Shown: positions 1 through 5,294 of the stretch, one piece after another
Position numbering within the stretch: the first letter of the stretch is position 1
Layout of the letters: each line of letters starts with the position of its first letter
Origin: a bacterium
GTDB taxonomy: Bacteria; SZUA-79; Acidulodesulfobacterales; Acidulodesulfobacteraceae
Direction of reading: 5' to 3'
Assembly (NCBI GenBank): GCA_021803845.1
Contig: JAJZLA010000142.1
Location: 1 to 5,419 of the forward strand
DNA length: 5,419 nt
Notes under the pieces: model-generated
Databases searched by the model: none
Told to the model about the DNA's origin: nothing
What the model saw: only the letters and a program-made list of their open reading frames with translations
Position numbers and translations under genes: made by a program

Positions 1-1
1 C

Positions 2-631
2 GGCGATTCCACTTTTTATCATTCAGGAATCCCCGTTCTGCTAAATGCGGTTCAAAACGGAGCGGATATTCTTTATATTATTCTGGACAACAGTTGGACG
101 GCTATGACCGGACATCAGAAGACGCCTTCAACGCAAAAAGATATAGACGGCAAACCGTCGGCAAATGTTTTAAACTTGAAAGATTTGGTAAAATCTCTCG
201 GAGTTTCTTACGTTAAAAGCTTAGACCCTAACAGCGTTAAAAGATTTTCCGCCCAAATTAAGAGCGCGCTTAAAGAACCTGGCGTAAAAGTTTTAATAGC
301 TAAAAGAGAATGTATTTTGCAGGAAATCAGAAGAAATAAAAGTTTGCTTAAAAACGACGCTAAAGTAGCGGAAACGGGAGAATCTTTATATGAGATTCAA
401 AAGTCGAGATGCGTAAAATGCAACGAATGTTTTGTAGAACTTGCTTGTCCGGCGATTATTCTAAAAAAAGACGAAGATAACGGCGGCGATTATTACTATA
501 TAGATCCGGCGTCTTGCGTAAAATGCGGAGTCTGTTATGAAATATGTCCTAACAGCGCCATACGTAAAGTAGAATTTGATTTAAAATCTGAGTTTAAATT
601 AAAAAAAGGATTGCCGGAAGCAACAGTATAG
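2..631 (+). CDS. iorA: Indolepyruvate:ferredoxin oxidoreductase alpha subunit, C-terminal part (5' end outside window)
   Basis: The frame is open from base 2 with no start, so this is the last 209 residues of a protein that is usually 530-620 aa. IorA with IorB oxidatively decarboxylates aryl-pyruvates such as indolepyruvate to aryl-acetyl-CoA, reducing ferredoxin in the cytoplasm. The piece begins with GDSTFYHSGIP, the thiamine-diphosphate/Mg site of the family, followed by ILDNSWTAMTGHQ, the matching family signature; the ATG at 104 lies inside this signature and is not a real start. Near the C-terminus are two ferredoxin-type motifs. The first has cysteines coded at about 410-448 (C-x2-C-x2-C-x5-CP, a longer last spacing than the usual x3). 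The second is at about 515-547 (C-x2-C-x2-C-x3-CP). iorB follows after 23 bp, the standard operon order. The identity is clear; the preferred aryl-pyruvate cannot be told from sequence. Confidence 0.95.
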   Translation, partial: GDSTFYHSGIPVLLNAVQNGADILYIILDNSWTAMTGHQKTPSTQKDIDGKPSANVLNLKDLVKSLGVSYVKSLDPNSVKRFSAQIKSALKEPGVKVLIAKRECILQEIRRNKSLLKNDAKVAETGESLYEIQKSRCVKCNECFVELACPAIILKKDEDNGGDYYYIDPASCVKCGVCYEICPNSAIRKVEFDLKSEFKLKKGLPEATV

Positions 632-654
632 ATTTCTTTATAAAATAATAAAAT

Positions 655-1272
655 ATGAAAAAATTTAATATAGCGATAGTAGGTTTAGGGGGACAAGGCA
701 TTATCACTATGGGAACGGTGATGAAAAATGCGGCCCTGAATTCGGATTTGCAAGACGTATCCGGTTCCGAAAGAAGGGGCGGAGCGCAAAGAGAAGGCTA
801 CGTGGAAACTTTCGTAAAATATATTTTTTACGAAAATGCGGCCGAAATGAATAATCCACGGAAAAATATGCATTCGCCGATGATAGAATCCGGAGGCGCA
901 AATGCTTTAATATCTTTAGAGCCGTTAGAAACTTTGAGAGGCATAAAATATTTAAACAAAAATTCGATAGTTATTTTTAACAAAACGCCTTATATTCCAA
1001 TAAGCGTAAGAATGGGTAAGACTGAATATCCCGAAATATCTTTTATAGTTTCTGAACTGCAAAAAGTTACAAAACATATATATTATTACGATATTGACGC
1101 TATTTCGTTAGAAAAATTTAATTCTTTAACGCAAAAAAATATAATCGCTTTAGGCATACTGTTCGCAAAAGCAGATATTCCAATAGAAAGGTCTGCCGTG
1201 GAAAGCGTTCTCGCCGAAGGTAAAGGAGCCGAAAATAATTTAAAAGCCTTTGCATTAGGATTAAATCTTTAA
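655..1272 (+). CDS. iorB: Indolepyruvate:ferredoxin oxidoreductase beta subunit
   Basis: This 205-aa protein has the usual size of IorB, the gamma-domain-like partner of IorA in the 2-oxoacid:ferredoxin oxidoreductase superfamily. It opens with IAIVGLGGQGIITMG (G10-x-G-G-Q-G15), the family's N-terminal glycine-rich motif. It continues with SERRGGAQREGYVE (from residue 38), the counterpart of the conserved AQRGG segment. Then come HSPMIESGGANALISLEPLE (from residue 73), matching the SPxIxxGxADxLxxxE pattern, and a final ALG-rich helix. The gene lies 23 bp after iorA and is probably co-transcribed. No Shine-Dalgarno sequence is visible before the ATG, only A/T-rich sequence, so translation may depend on coupling to iorA. 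The segment around SERRGG is more charged than the IorB sequences I recall. The family call is secure; substrate is inferred from the pairing. Confidence 0.93.
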   Translation: MKKFNIAIVGLGGQGIITMGTVMKNAALNSDLQDVSGSERRGGAQREGYVETFVKYIFYENAAEMNNPRKNMHSPMIESGGANALISLEPLETLRGIKYLNKNSIVIFNKTPYIPISVRMGKTEYPEISFIVSELQKVTKHIYYYDIDAISLEKFNSLTQKNIIALGILFAKADIPIERSAVESVLAEGKGAENNLKAFALGLNL

Positions 1273-1319
1273 GTCATTTAAACGTCGGTATATTTATTTA
1301 TCAATGACTGCAATTATAA

Positions 1320-2054
1320 ATGAAAGAAAAAGACGAATTAAGCAATCTGATTGAAGATATAAATTATTTTGTTTCAGGCAATAAAGAAAGTTTTGTATTT
1401 ATTTCCTCTATATCCGATTTTTTTAATAAAATTCCCTCTGTAACGCAGGATAATATTATGAGTTCAAATTTGAATAACGAGACGGTATATCCGGATAAAC
1501 GGAAAGCGTTAGAATTTTTACGTGAAGTAAAAGTCGATAAATGCATAAAATGCGCATTGAGCAAAACAAGAAAAAATATAGTTTTCGGCGAAGGAAATCC
1601 CGAAAGCAGACTCATGTTTATAGGGGAGGCTCCGGGCGCCGAAGAAGATAATACCGGAAGGCCTTTTGTCGGAAGAGCGGGTCAGCTTCTTACAAAAATA
1701 ATAGAATCCATAAATCTAAAAAGAGAGGAAGTTTATATTGCCAATATAATAAAATGCAGACCTCCTGAAAACAGAAATCCTATGGAAAACGAAATAGCTT
1801 CATGCGCGCCCTTTCTTAAAGAGCAGATAGCCGTCATAAGACCCGAGATAATCTGCACTCTGGGAAAATTTTCAACCGAATTTATTATAGGAGAAGGCAA
1901 AGGCTCTATATCTTCGGTTAGAGGAAAAACTTATAATTATGACGGAATAACGGTGATACCTACTTATCACCCTTCTTATTTACTTAGAAACCCTTCGGCA
2001 AAAAAAGAGACATGGGAAGATATGAAAAAAATCAGGGAATTGTATTTTAAATAA
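1320..2054 (+). CDS. Uracil-DNA glycosylase, family 4 (Fe-S type)
   Basis: It removes uracil from DNA as the first step of base excision repair of deaminated cytosine. Visible family 4 hallmarks are: [25 protein letters not shown] (residues 100-124), holding the catalytic-water/uracil-pocket motif; [13 protein letters not shown] (142-154); and [11 protein letters not shown] (215-225), whose HPS contacts the DNA. Four cysteines, C75, C78, C146 and C162, have the spacing expected of the [4Fe-4S] ligands of this family. An in-frame TAA sits directly before this ATG, so 1320 is the most upstream start. The first 70 residues lie outside the catalytic core. They resemble the acidic, helical N-terminal extensions I recall from some proteobacterial members, which favours this start. 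An internal ATG at 1458, with AGGA seven bases ahead, would give a 198-aa protein nearer the minimal family size. The gene lies 47 bp after iorB, with no functional link evident. Confidence 0.93.
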   Translation: MKEKDELSNLIEDINYFVSGNKESFVFISSISDFFNKIPSVTQDNIMSSNLNNETVYPDKRKALEFLREVKVDKCIKCALSKTRKNIVFGEGNPESRLMFIGEAPGAEEDNTGRPFVGRAGQLLTKIIESINLKREEVYIANIIKCRPPENRNPMENEIASCAPFLKEQIAVIRPEIICTLGKFSTEFIIGEGKGSISSVRGKTYNYDGITVIPTYHPSYLLRNPSAKKETWEDMKKIRELYFK

Positions 2055-2066
2055 ATGTAGTATAAT
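2040..2066 (+). promoter_or_regulatory. Possible sigma-70-type promoter for nfeD-slipin
   Basis: A perfect TATAAT stands at 2061-2066, about 28 bases before the ribosome binding region of the NfeD gene. The best -35 candidate is TTGTAT at 2040-2045, which matches poorly and leaves only a 15-bp spacer. The region is almost pure A/T, where TATAAT arises easily by chance, so this is a tentative call. Confidence 0.3.
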
Positions 2067-2100
2067 ATAAATATAATAAAAATTAATAATAAAAGGTCTA

Positions 2101-2550
2101 ATGGTTTATTTTGCGGATTTTCTAATAATCATAGCATTTATACTTGTTATAACGGATTTTTTTGCTATGAGTTACGGCGTTTTTACAAGCGCCGGAGCGA
2201 TACTTTTCGTTATCGGCACTATAATCCTATTCTATATAGTGCATAACGTACCGATATTTTTCATAAGAATCGTCCTTCCTACTTATGTTACCCTTACGGT
2301 TTTCGTCTCAATTTTTGCATATCTCGGATATAAAGCCTATAAATCGAAAGTGAAAACCGGAGAGTCTCTTTTGTTAAATCAAACCGGCGAAGTAGTTTCG
2401 GACGTAAATCCTAATAAAGACGGTAAAATTTTAATTAACGGCGAATTGTGGACTGCTTATTCGGATTATACTATATTGAAAGGAAAAAAAATTACCGTCG
2501 TAAAAGTTGACGGAAAGCTGAGACTTAAAGTTAAACCCGAAGAAACCTAA
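2101..2550 (+). CDS. Short NfeD-type membrane protein with C-terminal OB-fold domain
   Basis: The first 80 of 149 residues are hydrophobic, with probable membrane segments at about 5-22, 27-48 and 52-78 (the last could be split in two). The remaining 65 residues form a soluble beta-rich domain. It follows the NfeD C-terminal pattern: TGEV at 95-98, then GxIxxNGELWTAYS (108-121), then KGKKITVVKVDGKLRLKVKP ending near 146. NfeD proteins work with slipins in membrane microdomains; the C-terminal OB fold is thought to bind the slipin partner. There is no ClpP-like serine protease domain, so this is the short class. The slipin gene follows 99 bp downstream, the classic arrangement. AAAAGGT four bases before the ATG is a modest ribosome binding site. 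The molecular role of short NfeD proteins is poorly defined. Family assignment is confident. Confidence 0.85.
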   Translation: MVYFADFLIIIAFILVITDFFAMSYGVFTSAGAILFVIGTIILFYIVHNVPIFFIRIVLPTYVTLTVFVSIFAYLGYKAYKSKVKTGESLLLNQTGEVVSDVNPNKDGKILINGELWTAYSDYTILKGKKITVVKVDGKLRLKVKPEET

Positions 2551-2649
2551 AAATTCAGATCATTAATTTAATCAATAGAATTAATATTCAGCTGTTTTAA
2601 CTAATATTAAATATTATATTAATTTATATAACCTTAAAAGGAGAATAAA
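2551..2649. other. AT-rich spacer between nfeD and slipin, with an A/T inverted repeat
   Basis: This 99-bp gap is almost entirely A and T. It contains an 8-bp perfect inverted repeat, TTAATATT at 2581-2588 and AATATTAA at 2603-2610, around a 14-base loop. In such composition the repeat may be accidental, and it lacks a T tract of the terminator kind. At its end, AAAAGGAG (2636-2643) is a strong ribosome binding site for the slipin. The gap is longer than the others in this cluster and could hold a second promoter, but none is convincing. Confidence 0.35.
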
Positions 2650-3420
2650 ATGGGAAACGGGGCGATTTTTTTTGCGGTCGTTATAATAGTCGCAATTATC
2701 GTTATTTTAAACGCGGTAAGAATAATTGCCGAATATGACAGGGCGGTAATATTCAGGCTCGGCAGAGCTATAAAAGTTAAAGGCCCCGGTTTAATCCTTC
2801 TTTGGCCGGTAATCGACAGAATGGTAAGAGTGACCCTAAGGATAATTACTCTCGATGTACCGCCGCAGGACGTTATTACTAAAGATAACGTAACTTTAAA
2901 AATAAGCGCAGTCGTCTATTACAAGGTAGTTGATCCTCTGAATGCAATAGTGCAGGTTTACGATTACAACTATGCCGTATCTCAGCTTGCGCAGACTACC
3001 TTAAGAAGCGTATGCGGCGAAGGAGAACTTGATAAACTTTTATCGGAAAGAGAAAAGATTAATATGGAAATCCAGGACATACTTGATAAACATACTGGGC
3101 CATGGGGTGTTAAAGTAACTGTTGTAGAGCTTAAACAGATAGATATGCCGCAGGATATGCAGAGAGCTATGGCAAGACAGGCTGAAGCAGAAAGGGACAG
3201 AAGGGCAAAGATAATTAACGCCGACGGAGAATTTCAGGCGGCGCAAAGATTAAGTGACGCGGCTAAAATCATAGCGGAAAATCCGATGGCGCTTCAGTTA
3301 AGATATTTGCAGACTTTGAATGAAATTTCATCTACCAATAATACTACCATGATAATGCCTATACCATTAGATATTATAAGGGAAGTAGGCAAAAGTTTAA
3401 GCGGCAATGCTCAAAAATAA
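2650..3420 (+). CDS. Slipin (stomatin-like SPFH/Band 7 membrane protein)
   Basis: The protein has 256 aa, the usual bacterial slipin length. An N-terminal membrane segment (residues 4-22) is followed by [12 protein letters not shown] (28-39) and [17 protein letters not shown] (45-61), the start of the SPFH domain. The central signature is [18 protein letters not shown] (68-85), then VYYKVVDP (89-96). [12 protein letters not shown] (127-138), [21 protein letters not shown] (174-194) and [12 protein letters not shown] (197-208) form the charged helical oligomerisation region, ending with QLRYLQTL. Slipins assemble into ring- or cage-like membrane oligomers that organise microdomains and regulate partner proteins, here presumably the adjacent NfeD. 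The start is supported by AAAGGAG seven bases upstream. One small departure is [14 protein letters not shown], where the slipins I recall usually have a hydrophobic residue and GQ/GEH in place of CGEG. The cellular role in this organism is not known from sequence. Confidence 0.95.
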   Translation: MGNGAIFFAVVIIVAIIVILNAVRIIAEYDRAVIFRLGRAIKVKGPGLILLWPVIDRMVRVTLRIITLDVPPQDVITKDNVTLKISAVVYYKVVDPLNAIVQVYDYNYAVSQLAQTTLRSVCGEGELDKLLSEREKINMEIQDILDKHTGPWGVKVTVVELKQIDMPQDMQRAMARQAEAERDRRAKIINADGEFQAAQRLSDAAKIIAENPMALQLRYLQTLNEISSTNNTTMIMPIPLDIIREVGKSLSGNAQK

Positions 3421-3461
3421 TGATATATATATAAACGAATAAATATTAAATGATTAACCTA

Positions 3462-3551
3462 ATTGCGTGTTTAACGACAAAGCGGGATTGGTTAGCATCG
3501 CCGGAGCCAGCCTTAGCCGCGCTGGATTCCGTCCGCTGACGCTCGCAATGA
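3462..3551. repeat. GC-rich imperfect palindrome, likely dispersed intergenic repeat (REP/MITE-like)
   Basis: About 64% G+C between 3481 and 3550, against surroundings that are mostly A/T. Nested inverted segments are present: ATTGCG (3462-3467) with CGCAAT (3544-3549); AGCGG (3481-3485) with CCGCT (3533-3537); and GGA-G-CCAGC (3503-3511) with GCTGG-AT-TCC (3521-3530) around a 9-base loop. Spacing between the arms is asymmetric, so this is a set of nested pairings, not a perfect stem. Phrases such as CTGGATTCCGTC and GCTCGCAATGAC resemble dispersed intergenic repeats found in many bacterial genomes. No coding potential is seen. That it is repeated elsewhere in the genome is inference. Confidence 0.6.
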
Positions 3552-3564
3552 CAAATTAATAGCC

Positions 3565-3591
3565 GCATTGCTTTAGCAATGCATATTTTTT
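3565..3591 (+). terminator. Probable intrinsic terminator after slipin
   Basis: GCATTGC (3565-3571), loop TTTA, GCAATGC (3576-3582) form a perfect 7-bp stem, followed three bases later by six T residues (3586-3591). This is a rho-independent terminator shape on the + strand; on the - strand no T tract follows the hairpin. It would end the nfeD-slipin transcript. Because only 24 bases separate it from the gnd start, with no obvious promoter between, it could instead act as a leader hairpin of gnd. Confidence 0.65.
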
Positions 3592-3600
3592 AAAAATTTT

Positions 3601-3608
3601 AAGGAGGT
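3601..3608 (+). promoter_or_regulatory. Strong ribosome binding site of gnd
   Basis: AAGGAGGT is a full match to the anti-Shine-Dalgarno complement, with GGAGG ending eight bases before the ATG at 3616. It is the strongest such site in the window, fixes the start of the gene and suggests high translation. Confidence 0.85.
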
Positions 3609-3615
3609 ATTAATT

Positions 3616-4506
3616 ATGGAATTAGGAATGATAGGCCTTGGAAAGATGGGGATGAATATGGTTTTCAGACTGCTTGAAGGCGGACATAGAGTAGTAGTTT
3701 TCAACAGAACCTTATCCAAAGAAGAAATAGCTATAAACAAAGGCGCTATAGGTTCAAATTCCATAAAGGAGTTTGTTTCTAAGTTAACATCTCCGAGAGT
3801 AATTTGGCTTATGGTTCCGGCAGGACAGCCTACGGACGATATGCTTAACGAAGTTTTGCAATACACGCAAAACGGAGACATAGTTATAGACGGCGGTAAT
3901 TCCTACTATAAAGATTCTATAAGAAGGGCAAAAGTATGCGCCGATAAAAATATTAAGTTTATGGATTGCGGTACTAGCGGCGGCATATGGGGTTTAAAAA
4001 ACGGTTACTGTTCTATGATAGGAGGCGACGAAGAAACATTTAAACACTGCGAGCCTATATTTAAAACGCTTGCTCCCGAAAACGGTTACATGCATACCGG
4101 ACCGCACGGCGCCGGACATTTTGTTAAGATGGTTCATAACGCCATAGAATACGGCATGATGGAAGCATACGCCGAGGGTTTTGAAATTATGAAGGCCAGC
4201 GATTTCGATATTGACCTTACTAAAGTTTCCGATTTATGGAATCATGCTTCCGTAGTCCGCTCATGGCTATTAGAGCTTGCTCATAACGCGCTTAAGGAAG
4301 ATCCTGAACTTAATGGACTTAAACCTATCGTCGATGATTCAGGTGAAGGAAGATGGACTCTGCAAGAAGCTATAGACAGAGCCGTTCCCGCCCCAGTCCT
4401 TGCAGATTCCGTTTTTATGCGCTTCAGGTCGAGGCAGGAAAATTCATTTGCCGCAAGAATGCTTGCCGCTTTAAGGCACCAGTTCGGCGGACATCCTATA
4501 CATTAA
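3616..4506 (+). CDS. gnd: 6-phosphogluconate dehydrogenase, decarboxylating, short form
   Basis: It converts 6-phosphogluconate to ribulose 5-phosphate and CO2, reducing NAD(P)+, in the oxidative pentose phosphate pathway. At 296 aa it is the short prokaryotic class, not the ~470-aa E. coli type. The N-terminal Rossmann fold has GLGKMG (7-12). FNRT (29-32) closes the second strand; N-R-T/S there is what NADP-using enzymes have, so NADP is plausible (inference). Next are WLMVPAG (64-70), IDGGNSYYKDS (91-101) and CGTSGGIWG (118-126). GAGHFVKMVHNAIEYG (165-180) supplies the catalytic Lys171 and Glu178 plus Asn175, spaced as in the well-studied sheep enzyme. The C-terminal helical domain has DSGEGRWT (241-248) and RQENSFAARMLAALRHQFGGH (273-293). 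A hydrolase gene follows after 47 bp and zwf lies beyond, so the pathway context fits. Confidence 0.94.
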   Translation: MELGMIGLGKMGMNMVFRLLEGGHRVVVFNRTLSKEEIAINKGAIGSNSIKEFVSKLTSPRVIWLMVPAGQPTDDMLNEVLQYTQNGDIVIDGGNSYYKDSIRRAKVCADKNIKFMDCGTSGGIWGLKNGYCSMIGGDEETFKHCEPIFKTLAPENGYMHTGPHGAGHFVKMVHNAIEYGMMEAYAEGFEIMKASDFDIDLTKVSDLWNHASVVRSWLLELAHNALKEDPELNGLKPIVDDSGEGRWTLQEAIDRAVPAPVLADSVFMRFRSRQENSFAARMLAALRHQFGGHPIH

Positions 4507-4541
4507 TAAAATGTAAAAAATCGTAATGACAATAAAATTAA

Positions 4542-4547
4542 AGAGGT
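4542..4547 (+). promoter_or_regulatory. Ribosome binding site of the cyclase-family gene
   Basis: AGAGGT ends six bases before the ATG at 4554 and supports that start. The 47-bp gap after gnd shows no terminator-like hairpin, so read-through from gnd is likely. Confidence 0.6.
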
Positions 4548-4553
4548 CATATT

Positions 4554-5180
4554 ATGTTTATCGACGTAAGCATGGAAATAACGGACGGTATGCTGCACTG
4601 GCCGAGCGATCCCGAGATAGAGATAGATAATTATTCTCAGATAAAAAAAGGGGCTGCGGCAAACAACAGTAAAATAACCTGCGGGGTTCATACCGGTACG
4701 CATATAGATGCTCCAAAACATTTTATCGATAACGGAATCGGAATAGACAGATTAGACATAAATAATTTAATAGGTAATTGCAGGGTAATAGAAGTGCCGC
4801 CTATCGTTTCGCCTATTAACAGGGATTTTTTAGAGCCTTTGAATATAAAAAAAGGCGACAGGCTTATTTTTAAAACAAAAAATTCGGAGTGGATAAACAG
4901 CGGGGATAAAAACTTCCATGCCGATTATGTTTGCGTCAATCCGGAAGCGTCAAAATATATGGTTGAAAAAGGCGTAGTACTAGTGGGGGTCGATTACCTT
5001 TCCGTAGAAGGTTATCATATAGGTCACGATACCCACAAAACTTTGCTCGGCGCCGGAGTCGTTATTATAGAAGGCCTTAATCTGTATGGCGTAGAACCAG
5101 GCGATTATAATTTAATGGCTCTTCCCGTAAAAATTAAAGATTCTAACGGCGCTCCCGCAAGAGTTATTTTGCAGAAATAA
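4554..5180 (+). CDS. Cyclase-family metal-dependent hydrolase (kynurenine formamidase-like fold)
   Basis: The 208-aa length matches the cyclase/KynB superfamily, whose members hydrolyse amides, lactones or lactams with a divalent metal. Family marks are: ITDGMLHWPSDPEIEI (residues 9-24), the counterpart of the usual YPGDP; HTGTHIDAPKHF (46-57), the diagnostic HxGTHxDxPxHF, giving His46, His50, Asp52 and His56; GVDYLSVEG (145-153); and H161-KTLL with E173-GL, whose 12-residue spacing matches the second His/Glu pair of kynurenine formamidase. All expected metal and catalytic residues are therefore present. No signal peptide is seen, so it is probably cytoplasmic. Substrate is unknown: kynurenine formamidase is possible, but no tryptophan dioxygenase or kynureninase gene is nearby. 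Its position between gnd and zwf hints at sugar metabolism, which is inference only. Good ribosome binding site. Confidence 0.88.
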   Translation: MFIDVSMEITDGMLHWPSDPEIEIDNYSQIKKGAAANNSKITCGVHTGTHIDAPKHFIDNGIGIDRLDINNLIGNCRVIEVPPIVSPINRDFLEPLNIKKGDRLIFKTKNSEWINSGDKNFHADYVCVNPEASKYMVEKGVVLVGVDYLSVEGYHIGHDTHKTLLGAGVVIIEGLNLYGVEPGDYNLMALPVKIKDSNGAPARVILQK

Positions 5181-5294
5181 AAAATAACGGAAAAATAATA
5201 TAGGGAAGTATATCCCAAAATTTTCTATCGGCAATTTTGGGTATATAAAGCATATTGTAAGCCGCACTATATATATAATATTTACGGAGAAAAA
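5181..5294. promoter_or_regulatory. Leader region of zwf with hairpins
   Basis: The 114-bp gap holds a perfect 9-bp stem, CCCAAAATT (5214-5222) with AATTTTGGG (5233-5241), loop of 10 bases. No T tract follows, so it is not a classic terminator. A smaller competing hairpin, GGGA (5203-5206) with TCCC (5213-5216), shares the CCC of the larger stem, so the two cannot form together. GGAG at 5286-5289, five bases before the ATG, is the ribosome binding site of zwf. The role, whether mRNA-end stability, regulator binding or attenuation, is not decided by the sequence. Confidence 0.45.

Noticed and set aside
104..106. ATG at 104 as the start of a small ferredoxin-like protein
   Set aside because: The frame is open upstream to the window edge and encodes the conserved thiamine-diphosphate motif GDSTF and LDNSWTA, so this Met is internal to IorA.
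685..901. Two overlapping - strand open frames inside iorB
   Set aside because: Antisense to conserved IorB motifs, no plausible start signals, mutually overlapping; typical shadow frames.
2581..2610. Inverted repeat TTAATATT/AATATTAA as a terminator or operator
   Set aside because: All-A/T arms in an almost pure A/T spacer, long loop and no T tract; chance occurrence is likely. Recorded only within the spacer description.
3421..3615. CRISPR repeat or tRNA in the GC-rich patch
   Set aside because: There is only one copy of each arm and no regularly spaced direct repeats. No cloverleaf with a T-loop GTTCRA-type box could be found.
3573..3881. Open reading frame of about 100 codons on the - strand starting within gnd
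   Set aside because: It lies antisense to strongly conserved gnd codons and the upstream hairpin, has no family resemblance, and is explained as a shadow of the real gene.
4503..4721. Open frame of 72 codons on the - strand over the start of the cyclase gene
   Set aside because: It overlaps the well-supported N-terminus with the HxGTHxD motif on the opposite strand and shows no recognisable protein features.
5274..5279. TATAAT just upstream of zwf as a promoter -10 box
   Set aside because: Transcription would begin at about the GGAG at 5286, destroying the ribosome binding site, and no suitable -35 lies at normal spacing. The run of TATATA makes the match likely by chance.
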